A DNA stretch of 64,000 nucleotides from Pectinophora gossypiella (GCF_024362695.1 NC_065406.1:3100001-3164000); one strand, 5' to 3'. Counted from the first letter of the stretch, positions 52,532 through 62,352 are shown. Notes: generated from the sequence alone by a model not told the origin. Numbers and translations: made by a program.

Positions 52532-54073
52532 GGCAGAGACTACGATTCATCGAGTGAAACCGAGGTGCAGTTGGAGCAAGAACGCCGTAGGATACTTATA
52601 GACCAATGGCGCTCCACTTCACTGTCAACCCAGTCGTCCCAGTCCCAACCGAGTCCCCCGACGCCAGCGAGGAGACGTGTAGCCCGACCAGTCCCTCAAC
52701 CCCCTGAACGAGGGAGCCCTAACACTGTTCGGCGATATTGCCGCCAACAACATGTCCCCGATGGCATGTCCCCACCACCACGACGCGCCCACAGCGCCCA
52801 ATCCCACCACCAGGACCCTCGAAACTACAACGGCGACAACTGGCACGATCCCACCAAATCGCCAGTCAAACGGCCCCAAAGCGCCGGTGCCAACTGGAAA
52901 AACAACCCCAAAGTCGCACCATACAATCAAAAACCGAAGAAAAACGAAGCGAACGAAAACCAAAGAGCAAGCCAAAAAGACTTGGACCTCACCGGATCTA
53001 GTCAAGATGTCTCACAGATTACATTCAACCCTACATTCCAAACTCATAGTCCTGCCCACTCGGGGAAACCTCAGCCTTACATAGCGCAGATCCTGTCATA
53101 TCCAATGTCCCAGCAAGTTACTCCGCCGTCTCCACCGAAATACATCGCACCTCCGGAAGAATATCAAGATCCGCAGAACAACGTAACCGATAACAAATAC
53201 GCTACCACTCAAAGGCAGACACCTACTGCGCAAGTCAATTCTCAATCTCATATCTACTACATACACGGCAATGCCACGACCGCAGGTGCCCAGGATTTAG
53301 CGCAGCAAAGACAACAAACCGCCATACATCTGCAGCAATACGTAGCGATGAAGCAAGCGCAGCAGCAGATGATCAGCTACTTACAAAGAACGCCTCACAC
53401 CGTATTTCCGAATGTAGACTACAGTCAGACCCGAATGTACGGTGAAGTGAGTGAAGAGTTTATATCTCAATACGGTCACCCGGCGATGAGGCCACACAGC
53501 GCGCCCAGTCCAGTAGGAGTGGTGAGGCCGATGCCAGTGGGCCCCGGCTACAGCCCGCTGCCGGACGGAGCGCATATGATGCAGATGCCGATGTGGCCGC
53601 ACATGCCGCCGGTGGTGGCGACTATGGGCCCCTGGGTGCCCGGGCAAGTGCCTCCGGAGATGCAGTACTACCCGCAGTCGCAGTTCATGTCGATGTACCG
53701 CCCGAACTCGGCGGGCTCGGCAGGGACGCTCACCAGATACCACAAGAAGGAGCCTGGCGATGGCGAGGCGAAGAATAACGTGTGCCAAAGCATAAATTTA
53801 GTCAGGCAGAAGCCCATTGGACAGATAGTGTCCGCGCCGGGGCAGGAGCTGTCGGTGTGCAACAACGCTAACGACAGCCCCAGCCCAGCGTCGGTGAGCA
53901 CGGACAGCGGGGTGTCCCCCGGGAACAGCGTGCCCAGCTCCAAAAACTCCGTCTTCAGCGCCCCCTCGACAGGCTCCAGCGAAACCTTCACAGTAGATAA
54001 TAAGATCAAGAAGAACAAAACTGCTCCCTTTAACACGAGATCTCTAAAAAACTCTAAAAGTCTAGATTCTTAG
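52532..54073 (+). CDS. C1orf21-like protein, last exon (long P/Q/S-rich tail)
   Basis: The acceptor TTTTTTCCAG ends at 52531. The first residues GRDYDSSSETEVQLEQERRR complete the conserved block, and 513 residues follow to TAG at 54071-54073. After an E/R/Q-rich segment that may be helical (LEQERRRILIDQWR) the tail is low-complexity: proline-rich near PSPPTPARRRVARPVP, glutamine-rich around TAIHLQQYVAMKQAQQQM, methionine/proline-rich MMQMPMWPHMPPVV, and a Ser/Lys-rich end NSKSLDS. No membrane segment or enzyme motif was seen. Vertebrate C1orf21 is only about 120 residues and ends soon after GRDY, so the tail is a lineage-specific extension. The whole product is 601 residues. Long minus-strand frames here are shadows of the biased codons. 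Confidence 0.92.
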   Translation, partial: GRDYDSSSETEVQLEQERRRILIDQWRSTSLSTQSSQSQPSPPTPARRRVARPVPQPPERGSPNTVRRYCRQQHVPDGMSPPPRRAHSAQSHHQDPRNYNGDNWHDPTKSPVKRPQSAGANWKNNPKVAPYNQKPKKNEANENQRASQKDLDLTGSSQDVSQITFNPTFQTHSPAHSGKPQPYIAQILSYPMSQQVTPPSPPKYIAPPEEYQDPQNNVTDNKYATTQRQTPTAQVNSQSHIYYIHGNATTAGAQDLAQQRQQTAIHLQQYVAMKQAQQQMISYLQRTPHTVFPNVDYSQTRMYGEVSEEFISQYGHPAMRPHSAPSPVGVVRPMPVGPGYSPLPDGAHMMQMPMWPHMPPVVATMGPWVPGQVPPEMQYYPQSQFMSMYRPNSAGSAGTLTRYHKKEPGDGEAKNNVCQSINLVRQKPIGQIVSAPGQELSVCNNANDSPSPASVSTDSGVSPGNSVPSSKNSVFSAPSTGSSETFTVDNKIKKNKTAPFNTRSLKNSKSLDS

Positions 54074-54330
54074 TAAAAGTTTGTAATTATGTAGATTTTC
54101 TAAATGTACGTAGCGTCTAGCCGATGACTATATGTAAAGTATAGTGAACTTAGATTCCAAAGTGCTTATCTCATGTGATTTTATGAAACATTTTTTTATG
54201 GGTCGGTGTTAAATGCTCTTGTCAATGTAGTTAATTGTAATATTAAACTTGATCATTCTTGGTATGGGAATGATGTGGATGATTCTTTTGAGTTTTCCAC
54301 GAAATGCAATAAAAATGAGAGCTACTTATA
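54074..54330 (+). other. 3' UTR with poly(A) signal of the C1orf21-like gene
   Basis: A canonical AATAAA stands at 54308-54313, about 235 nt after the stop. Cleavage is expected shortly after. Other A/T-rich signals downstream make longer 3' ends possible. Confidence 0.6.
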
Positions 54331-55097
54331 TTGTTATAAAGTAACGATTGACAGTACAGCTTATTGGTAAGCTTTTTACAGCTTACGAACAAGCTGTACT
54401 GCTGTCGATCGTTTGCGATGAGCTCACCACACAGCTTGGCAGATATAAATCGGCTTAAGTCTGTGAGGTAAGCTCGTCGATAAAGCTCGCTTTTACCTTC
54501 AAAAATGTTGCATACTTTTCAGTAAGTACCTGTGACTTATTTAATATTCATAAACAATATATAATTTAAAAATAGCAACACTAAAAATAATAATGTATTT
54601 TGATTGGATGTCGCGAGTTTAGTTTTGTAAAGTTATACCTATTTGGTAGTTCCGATTTTTTTTTATAAATTGATGTACTTAAGTAAGAAAGAATAGCTCT
54701 GCAGCTTTTTAATAGCAATATCTTTTATGATTATTAAGTCTCGGTGTTTTTAATACTTTTGCAGTATACGGGTAATAATTTATTATTATTTTTTAATTTA
54801 AAAGGTAAGAAAAAATGAATTTTAATCGAATCTAAATGTATGTTTAGATAAAAACGTGTAAATGGTACCTCTAAGTGCCGAACGATGCATTTTAAACTAT
54901 CCAATAATAACGATAATGAAGTATACATATTATGATGTTTTTATTTGTCCACTCGTAGGTATCTGCTGCCAACAATACAATGTAAGGACAATCAATATAC
55001 GTAGATGGCGTTGTACAGCTTTACCGTGATAATTACCCATTTTCTCATTACTCGGGTCATAATTATTCGAAAATACAGTGTAATGGCAGAAACATAC
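54331..55097. other. Gene-free stretch after the gene
   Basis: AACGATTGACAGTACAGCTTATTGGTAAGCTTTTTACAGC and AAGCTGTACTGCTGTCGATCGTT (54342-54414) form a weak inverted pair, possibly an old fold-back element. Nothing else was recognised. Confidence 0.4.
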
Positions 55098-55180
55098 AGG
55101 ATGTTAGTGGCATCGTAACGAATACTGAGAAGGATGATTGATTGAGACCATGATTCTGAGTTACAATTGCTGAGGATATA
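55098..55180 (+). repeat. Left part of a CAGGGTG-family MITE
   Basis: ACAGGATGTTAGTGGCATCGTAACGAATACTGAG...GAGACCATGATTCTGAGTT. The right half is missing. Confidence 0.7.
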
Positions 55181-55307
55181 TCAGTGGATATGTCTCTCAT
55201 AAAGCCAAGTTCCCCTTCAGCTCATCTGCTCATAGTAACACAAACGGACGTATACATATTGCAGGTATTAATCAAAGAAAATTGATATAAATCATTATAT
55301 GTCAAAT

Positions 55308-55607
55308 TCAGGAGCTCGGTGGCGCAGCGGTAAACGCGCTCGGTCTGCGATTGTTGAAGTTAAGCAACTTTCGCAAAGGCCGGTCATAGGATGGGTGACC
55401 ACAAAAAAAATGTTTTCATCTCGAGCTCCTCCGTGCTTCGGAAGGCACGTTAAGCCGTTGGTCCCGGCTGCATTAGCAGTCGTTAATAACCACCAATCCG
55501 CATTGGGCCCGCGTGGTGGTTTAAGGCCCGATCTCCCTATCCATCCATAGGGAAGGCCCGTGCCCCAGCAGTGGGGACGTTAATGGGCTGGTGATGATGT
55601 GATGATG
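55308..55607 (+). mobile_element. SINE-D, copy 3 (best preserved)
   Basis: The tRNA-like GGTGGCGCAGCGGTAAACGCGC runs into GAAGTTAAGCAAC (55356-55368), 20 nt, and GGATGGGTGACC (55389-55400). The central domain 55431-55467 is identical over 37 bp to SINE-A 316-352. The tail is CCCCAGCAGTGGGGACGTTAATGGGCTGGTGATGATG. The duplication ATATGTCAAAT lies at 55297-55307 and 55608-55618, inside a CAGTCATGAGC-type MITE fragment. Confidence 0.9.
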
Positions 55608-55669
55608 ATATGTCAAATATGATAGTGCGACAAGATTCTAAAGTGGGTACATGATATTTCTCATGACTG
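55608..55669. mobile_element. Right part of a CAGTCATGAGC-type MITE
   Basis: TGTCAAATATGATAGTGCGACAAGATTCTAAAGTGGGTACATGAT...TCATGACTG then TA. Confidence 0.7.
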
Positions 55670-55677
55670 TACAAGTA

Positions 55678-55823
55678 CGGTCACGAGCATTAATATGTAT
55701 AGGTACACTTTGGTACCATGTCACATTAACTTTGTAGACAAATTGAACTGTAAGTCTCACTAAATGTCAAATATGTTAGTGCGACAGAGTCCTAAAGTGG
55801 GTACATCATATTGCTCATGACTG
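55678..55823. mobile_element. TA-flanked MITE (CAGTCATGAGC family), copy 3
   Basis: CGGTCACGAGCATTAATATG...TACATCATATTGCTCATGACTG, with TA at 55676-55677 and 55824-55825. It lies eight bases after the previous fragment. Confidence 0.8.
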
Positions 55824-55851
55824 TACGTACAGGTAGCCATACAAGTGCGTA

Positions 55852-56030
55852 CGTGTGTTAGTGACACCGTAACGAATACTGACGGGGATGATTCAGTCCA
55901 TGATTCTGAGTTGATATCAAGTATAATTTCCTGTCGGAAAATTCATGAAAATTTAAATGTTAAAAGTTTTAAAAGTACCATACTTTTGTTTGCGACGGAA
56001 AACTCCACTTGATAACTAGATACTACCTAA
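55852..56030 (+). repeat. CAGGGTG-family MITE, left two-thirds
   Basis: GTGTGTTAGTGACACCGTAACGAATACTGACGGGGATGATTCAG...TTGCGACGGAAAACTCCACTTGATAA. The right end is lost. Confidence 0.7.
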
Positions 56031-56339
56031 GTATAGCATATTATTATACCTTCAAATATGTACTTATTATACGTAGAATACAGGGGTCATTAATCGTATG
56101 AAAATAGCATGGGCTGGTTGGTAACTTTACAATCTACTATCGATTTTGTTCTATAGTCAGCACGGGTCTATTTTCAATGGCTGGTGATAAATAATTCAGC
56201 GGTACCCGCTGTTTGTCAACCCAACCTGCTGACACCCACAGTCGTCGGTTTCCTCCACCGGAAATCCGTGCTCGAAATGAAATGAAATAAGTCCAAACGC
56301 CGTAGACACACCCCTATTTAAGTGTCAAATGATTTAACT

Positions 56340-56644
56340 TGAGGTATTCATAACAGACTCTAGTGGTTAGAGCGTCAAGCTCACGATCTGGAGGTCCAGG
56401 TTCGATTCCTGATGGGGACATTGTCGAAATCACTTTGTGAGACTGTTCTTTGATAACGACTTTGCAGGCTTGAATCACCTGAATGTCCGAAAAAGTAAGA
56501 TGATTCCGTGCTTTGGAGGACACGTTAAGCCGTTGATCCTGGCCAACCCAGAGCATCGTGGTGGAGTATGCTAAATACCTCCTTCCTGTTGATTGAGGAG
56601 AGGCCTGTGCCCAGCAGTGGGACATATATAGGCTGTTTATGGTG
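56340..56644 (+). mobile_element. SINE-C, near full length
   Basis: The head CTAGTGGTTAGAGCGTCAAGCTCACGATCTGGAGGTCCAGGTTCGATTCC has box A- and box B-like motifs. The body holds GATTCCGTGCTTTGGAGGACACGTTAAGCCG, and the tail is GCCCAGCAGTGGGACATATATAGGCTGTTTATG. Confidence 0.85.
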
Positions 56645-56756
56645 TTATGATTCATTTTAAGGGCCTAGTCACTATATTACTTAAATGGATTATTAATAAT
56701 ATGACGAAGCAATATGATAACTTCAAAAGTCATGAGTATTGAAGAACGGTTGATAG

Positions 56757-56820
56757 AATTCAAATTCAAAAATTTCTTTATTCGGTAGGTAACATGGTTA
56801 CACTTTGAATCGTCATCAAA
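56757..56820 (-). repeat. Jockey-type LINE tail
   Basis: AATTCAAATTCAAAAATTTCTTTATTCGGTAGGTAACATGGTTACACTTTGAATCGTC matches the 3' tail at 32350-32415. Confidence 0.75.
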
Positions 56821-57450
56821 AACTCCAGTGAAGTTGCAGCTCTGAAGTTGGTAAGTCTATCTTTGTTTGTCAATAAGGTATTTCACTGGGTCAAAGATAA
56901 ATGATAAGATGCTAATTTAGCAATTACAGCAAGTCTAACATCAAAAATCAATCTAATTTTTCTTTTTGTCTTTTTGAATTTCAATTACGAATTAAATCAC
57001 AATGAGAACGGTGGTTGACTGCGTTTATTTATGACAGTATTTCCATCGAATTCAATAGAAACAACAAAAAAATAGAAAATGTTCGTTTTGACGTTTCATA
57101 AAGTATCTCATTTAATTATGGTACGGGGCTTTTTGGCGGGAAACGGGAACGGGACAGTTGCTTTCTTCATTGAATAATCTAAATAAATTAATACGAAGTG
57201 GTGTTTTGTGGTTAATGATCGCATTAAGTTAGTCGGAAGACATTCGCGAGTTTTATTATATCGGAGTATTCAATAAACAAAGTGTATCTGCCTTTTTTCG
57301 CTTCGTGCCAAGAAGCCGCTTCATAACTCGAAAGTTTATGCGGACTTTTGAGTTAATTCGTTTGGGGTTCGGAGTAGGAGTCTACTCCGAGGGTGGGGGC
57401 TTAGGTTTCATCATCATCACCCTTCATCATTTCATCAATCATCAAGAAAA

Positions 57451-57615
57451 AAAATACGTAAGATATGGCTGTATGGGCATAGTTCCCTTTGCCTTACCCT
57501 TCGGGTAAAACCAAAACAAAAAAAATAATTATGGTACATACATAAGACATGGATGTATCGGCATAGTTTCCTTTGCCTTACCCTTCGGGGAAAACCAAAA
57601 TAAAAAAATGACTAT
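57451..57615 (+). repeat. Tandem duplication, unit about 83 bp
   Basis: Two units each contain AAGAYATGGMTGTATSGGCATAGTT, CCTTTGCCTTACCCTTCGGG and AAAACCAAAA(C/T)AAAAAAA, followed by TATGGTAC. Identity is high but not complete. Confidence 0.75.
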
Positions 57616-57625
57616 GGTACAAAAT

Positions 57626-57822
57626 AGCCTGTCACGGTAACAGTCTGAACGCGCAACTCTCCGCATCATCGGTCATGAGAGTGACGTTGCCGTGTAAATC
57701 CCGCCAATCGCCCGCGCAATCGAAGTGTGTGTAGGCATTATCTTGTCTACCGTGGAAGGTGGAGGGTTTTCGTCTTCATAGGCGCATACGGCTTCGTGCA
57801 GCTGTACGGATCATGTTAGGTA
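57626..57822 (+). promoter_or_regulatory. GC-rich patch ending in a consensus splice donor
   Basis: The segment is far richer in CG than its surroundings (GAACGCGCAACTCTCCGC, CCCGCCAATCGCCCGCGC) and ends GGATCATGTTAG|GTAAGTACC, a consensus 5' splice site just after an ATG. It could be a promoter with a first exon of a gene further right. No downstream exon was recognised in the window. Confidence 0.3.
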
Positions 57823-57852
57823 AGTACCTACCTAATATTATGATAATAAATA

Positions 57853-58111
57853 GGGTAGTTTCGAACTAGTCAAATCAGTTATTTTACATTTTTAAATGTC
57901 AAAACTCGAAATTACTATGGATTTTGTGTGAAAAAGCAACCTGTGACGTCATAGATAAAGGTGACAAAATTTCGCGCTTATTGTTACACTTTATTAAAAT
58001 TCATAAAAAAGTTAAATAGAAAAAGAAAACGTTTTTTGTCACCTTTGCATCTCTCTTTATTTAGTAAGTAATTAGAATTTCATAATTTATTTTTGACCTA
58101 GGAAACTACCC
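57853..58111. mobile_element. Intact MITE with GGGTAGTTTC ends
   Basis: GGGTAGTTTC (57853-57862) and GAAACTACCC (58102-58111) are perfect 10-bp inverted repeats. The 259-bp interior is AT-rich, non-coding, with TGTGACGTCA in the middle. A split copy surrounds the RLE retrotransposon, and a diverged relative is at 62391. The target duplication is unclear. Confidence 0.8.
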
Positions 58112-58911
58112 AATCTGAACGTACTTTTTTTTTCTTTTTTTTTGTGGGTAAGTTCTCAAGTAGCGGTCGAGTGTATTTTGATTTCTTACTCTGTGGTTTA
58201 AAAGTCATTTTCAGTAAATTTCAGGTAGATAACAAAATAATACATTTAGATAGATATCGCAGATAGTAGTGGCTATATTTAAAACAATACTAAAGGTCAA
58301 TTCAAATAGAAAAACCTCATGTACGCAATCTTTGAATCGGAGCACCGGTCTTCCGACATCTAGTTACCGTGTGCTATTGCGCCAAGTAAGAAACGACGTG
58401 GTAGACGGAAGGGTTTAAAGATGAAAGTTAGTCAAATCGAACCAACGAACAAAAATTCAATTTTATAAATACGTTATTTAGGTGTGTTCAGTCATTCAGT
58501 GCCTAAGTATATTCATTTTTCTATGACAGTGATTAAGCCCTCTAGGTTAGTATACCAACCACCAAGCGTGTGACACATCATAAATCATTCCGATCAAATG
58601 ATCAATTGTAATTGAAAACATTTTTCTATTCTATTTTCATATTTTTCCTTGAATGTTTTATTAACCGCAAAGCTATTATATATCCATTTGAAATACATTA
58701 TGAGCTTTTAAAGAAAAACCAATAAACTATTACATTAAAATAACCCGGTAATGTTACAACAGCGAAGTATTGGAACTGTCTCTCGACGTCTGTTTTTCCA
58801 ACTCGTTAGGAGGAGTTAGTGTACTAAGTTTTCAAGGCTAGAGTGAACTTGCTAGGTAAGCGTGATCCACCCTAGACAACACCGCTACTTACCATTAGGT
58901 GAGATTGTGGT
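58112..58911. other. Gene-free stretch
   Basis: GGAACTGTCTCTCGACGTCTGTTTTTCC...GCGTGATCCACCCTAGAC at 58771-58876 matches 48908-49002 and is an unclassified repeat. Nothing coding was seen. Confidence 0.45.
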
Positions 58912-59005
58912 ATTTTTTTTGACGTGACTTATTGTAGATTTGCCCCAGATGGCATTAACTACTTGGTCGGACAAATAGGGAGCGCTGAAGGCTCTCACCC
59001 GGTAA
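58912..59005 (-). mobile_element. SINE-E, 5'-truncated, reverse, with target duplication
   Basis: Poly(T), then GACGTGACTTATTGTAGATTTGCC...GAAGGCTCTCACCCGGTAA. GAGATTGTGGT flanks it at 58901-58911 and 59006-59016. Confidence 0.88.
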
Positions 59006-59211
59006 GAGATTGTGGTCAAACACGGTCCTATATTATTAAAAAAAAAATATTATGGGCAATTTCACACTCTCGTGAAAAATAAACAGTTTTCCGTATATAT
59101 GTCACTAATAATATTAGGTAAGTACCTACTTCGTATAGGAATGTAACTCTCTATTCAAAATTGTAGATTAAGTAAGTAAATTAAATTAAATGCATCCTTT
59201 TTGGGGTTATG

Positions 59212-59713
59212 TATACGTACGTTTTAACAATAAAATACCAGATAATATTTTAAATTTGTCAGAAAATAAATTTAAAGCTCATGTGAAGCTTACTTTATGT
59301 AAAAAAGCTTATTATGAAATTAATGATTACCTAAATGATAAAAATGTCTGGTATTGAGTAAGTATGTTCCTCTAGTTATTAAATTATTGAAAACCGCATC
59401 AAAATCGGATCATTAGTTTAGAAGATAGGTGGGAACATTACTTTGCATAAACGCACACACAAACAAACATCTCTCACCCTAAACGCATATACCTGTTCCG
59501 TTCCGTCGTGGGTAATATAATAACTTGTAGTGTAGGTAAGTATAGGTACTTACCCTCATTGATTTAAAAGATGTGTAAACTGTTGCAGTTTCTTGTCATT
59601 TCTTCTCCTCAGCCATAACACCTTGCGAAATGTCGTAAATTCAAAATGTTACATTGACCTTCAACAAGTTTATCCATGATAATTACGTTAAATAAATGAT
59701 TCTGATTTGTGAT
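59212..59713 (+). pseudogene. Jockey-like LINE 3' end
   Basis: It translates as RFNNKIPDNILNLSENKF...VKLTLCKKAYYEINDYLND.. and ends VWY-stop at 59357. This is the same C-terminal pattern as the LINE at 32600-32700. The 3' UTR follows, with the tail AAATAAATGATTCTGATTT at 59690-59708. The 5' part is missing. A reverse relative is at 16842. Confidence 0.75.
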
Positions 59714-59974
59714 TTCTCCACCAGCGGCCGAGCTTTACCTTACTCCGCTAACTCTTACCTTAGTCCTTAATACTTATTAAGGCTTGCAGCGAGCGAACCA
59801 TTTGCTTTTTAATTTATAACATTAGCTATGTTCGAATTTTATAGCTATGTTTTTCACGCCGTTTTCTCGTTTGAGTCGATTGTTTTCTTACTTACTATTT
59901 ACTTGTTCGGGAAGAGCTTGATTTGATACGCGACGAGCTGAAGGCCCGACCATCTGCGGCCATATTATTATAAT

Positions 59975-60110
59975 TATACCGGAGGTGTGCTGACGTGCAG
60001 TGAATGTGGCCGTACATTCACTGCTAAGATCGGTTACGTCAGCCATATAAGAGCGCATCTTAGGCGTTCCTAGATTGGAGACTTGTCGCCATGGCCGAAT
60101 ACGGCTGGAA
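59975..60110 (+). pseudogene. LINE ORF end with C2H2 zinc finger
   Basis: CTGACGTGCAGTGAATGTGGC onward reads LTCSECGRTFTAKIGYVSH then IRAHLRRS and stop. The spacing C-x2-C-x12-H-x3-H fits a single C2H2 finger at the end of the frame, as in several insect LINE ORFs. No upstream frame was found. Confidence 0.5.
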
Positions 60111-60117
60111 GGATATA

Positions 60118-60672
60118 CAGTGAATCTTGGTTAAGTGGGACCTGGATAAGTGAGAAACCTCCATAACTGGAACTCATGCTGAGGTCCCAACACTTTCGCA
60201 CTGAATTACCTCTGTTCGTGGGACGAGGTAAGCCTCTATATCTGGGATTCGTTCTTTCGATTTATCATCATAGTTACCTCTATAACTGAGACAGCGAGTA
60301 AATTTTATATGCATAAACCTCTGTAACTGAGATAACATTGTTTGTTTACTCATTCTTATTCTACCCACAAATTCCACACGTAATTCCAAGTACGTAAGTA
60401 CAAATTTTGAGTTTCAATTACCTTCATTTTTAGTTTCGCTTTACTATCATACAGATGTTTATTTGAAAAATACATAACACGTTAATTTATTTAATGATCG
60501 CACCTGTATAACTGAAATAACCTGTATTCTCACCTCTATTAATGGAACCCTCTGTAAATGAGACAGATATTTATTTATACCTGTATATCTGAGACACTGG
60601 GTAAGTGGAATACCTCTATAAGTGAAACGACATTGCAGGTCCCTTGATGTCTCACTTAACCAGGTTTCACTG
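60118..60672. mobile_element. TA-flanked DNA transposon remnant (CAGTGAA ends)
   Basis: The left end CAGTGAATCTTGGTTAAGTGGGA and right end CTTAACCAGGTTTCACTG are inverted, with TA at 60116-60117 and 60673-60674. The inside is built of many degenerate direct repeats of ACCTCTATAACTGAGACA type. There is no transposase frame. Tigger/pogo-like ends are a guess from CAGTGAA and the TA target. Confidence 0.75.
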
Positions 60673-60818
60673 TATAACATTTTTGTAAACTCTTTGTTTC
60701 TCGTTTACATGAGGTGCTCATATTATTATAGTCCTCCTTGTCGTATACGACATCGGCGACATTTCTTTTTTTTTTCTCTCTTTCCGGGTTTTCACATTGT
60801 CACATTGGATCACCTTAC

Positions 60819-61078
60819 CCCCCGATACCGACCCCGCCGGCATGGTCGACGATTTCCCTCATTCAGCGCTTATCGCTATCGACCCACTAGGGTCGATTAA
60901 TTCTTTCAAATATTCTTCCTCTCAGACGACGCCCTGAGGTTCGCGCCCAGCTGGGCACCCTCAGGCCTGTTGTCTTAAACGTTGTACCGGGTGAGAGCCT
61001 TCAGCGCTCCCCATTTGTCCGGCCAAGTAGTTAATGCCATCTGCGGCAAATCTACAATAAGTCACGTCAAAAAAAAAA
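60819..61078 (+). mobile_element. SINE-E, full length, with target duplication
   Basis: It starts CCCCGATACCGACCCCGCCGG, contains the small stem ATCGACCC-ACTA-GGGTCGAT, a GAGGTTCGCGCCC box B-like motif and the standard 3' end with poly(A). ATCACCTTAC flanks it (60809-60818, 61081-61090). No clear box A was found, so the pol III origin is uncertain and it may instead be the short partner of a LINE. Confidence 0.85.
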
Positions 61079-61333
61079 GTATCACCTTACTTCGCAATTA
61101 GACTAAATCTAATAAATATAGGTTTGTTAGTGTCTACGATAAGTCATGTCAAAGAAAATACTTGACTAGACGCCCCTGGGACGCCCCTAGGTGGGCAAAG
61201 CGACAAAGCAAACAAAACTAGTAGGTAGGTACCTACTTACCTATATCAGATATTCGTTTGTCCTATACAGAATAACCAATTATCAACCTCTGCTAGGCCG
61301 ATGTTTCGTAGATTTCCTTCGAGCACCTGCGTA

Positions 61334-61348
61334 CCCCCCCCCCCCCCC
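61334..61348 (+). repeat. (C)15 homopolymer
   Basis: Fifteen consecutive C in an otherwise mixed region. The length may be affected by sequencing error. Confidence 0.8.
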
Positions 61349-62290
61349 TTTCCTCCCTGACATTTGGAAAATCATTTTGCAATTCGTCCGCACTCGCTTG
61401 GAGGTCGTTGAACTCTCACCCCTGTCTGCAACTTGAGCCTCGTTTACAAGGGACAGTTTACTTGCTTCTTTTACTAGCTCGTCGGATTTTATTATACTAC
61501 CCTACTTTGTTTTATTTTTATAATAAATATGGCGCCCTAATGCCAGTGTCATCATAACAAAGTAGCAATCTCTTCCAGGCAACCTTTGAGTAGGTAGAGG
61601 AACAGGCGTCCTCCATTTGAATGAACTTACGAATGTTTACATAAAGCTAAAATAAGTTGAGTAATAATAAGTATTAGCACTTTAAAAAAACTAACCCTTC
61701 GTAAACTAGTTTAGCAATTTAAATTAAAAAAGAGTGTTTATATAATTTTCTTTAACTTTAGAATTTACATATTTTTCACTAAAGTTTTGTAATAAGGTGT
61801 TTTTGGCGGGAATTAAATAGGTAAAAGTTCAAAATTAGTACTGAATAAGTAGGTAGGTATTTGGTGTAATTAAAAAGTTGAATGAATTCATGAATGTAGG
61901 TATGATCTGTGGTCAAATGAATGTTTAGAATGTTTCAACCCCATTCTACATTTGTAGGAAGCAAGTATAAACTTCAATTTACAACTTTAACCAAGTGATA
62001 AAGTAGATATTTCGGCAAACTTTTCCTGCAACGCAAATTTGAACCGATTACAAAACTTTAACACCGAAACCAATAAAAAGAACTATTCTAGTTTGAGTTA
62101 AAATTACTTTATCTTGCAGATAGGTACAATGTTTGTGCAAAGAGATTGCTTGCGTCACCAAGACTTGCTGTCTCTTTCTGACGTGTCGTCTTTGGCAATT
62201 TACTTTCTCGCTCTATTAGGGTGGCTTAAGCAAATTATCTGACGGTGTGGCTTGTCTACGTTTACAGTTGTCTAATAAGTTTTATATGAG
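61349..62290. other. Gene-free stretch
   Basis: No coding region or recognisable repeat was seen, apart from TAGGTAGG-type short runs. Confidence 0.4.
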
Positions 62291-62292
62291 TG

Positions 62293-62352
62293 AACCCTAA
62301 CGACAGGGTTGACGAAATTGGTCATCAACCTCGCGCCCTGCAGATGCGATAG
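62293..62352 (+). mobile_element. SINE-A 3' remnant
   Basis: GAACCCTAACGACAGGGTTGACGAAATTGG...GCGATAGATGAAGAAC, diverged. Confidence 0.5.

Noticed and set aside
52396..52560. GoLoco motif in the FFKMLDEKIEE segment
   Set aside because: The DQR triad required for the motif is missing, and the match to C1orf21 explains the segment better.
52625..53005. Long minus-strand and alternative-frame ORFs over the last exon (also 53381-53788 and 53668-54036)
   Set aside because: They are shadows of the GC-biased coding exon on the + strand, which has splice sites and homology support.
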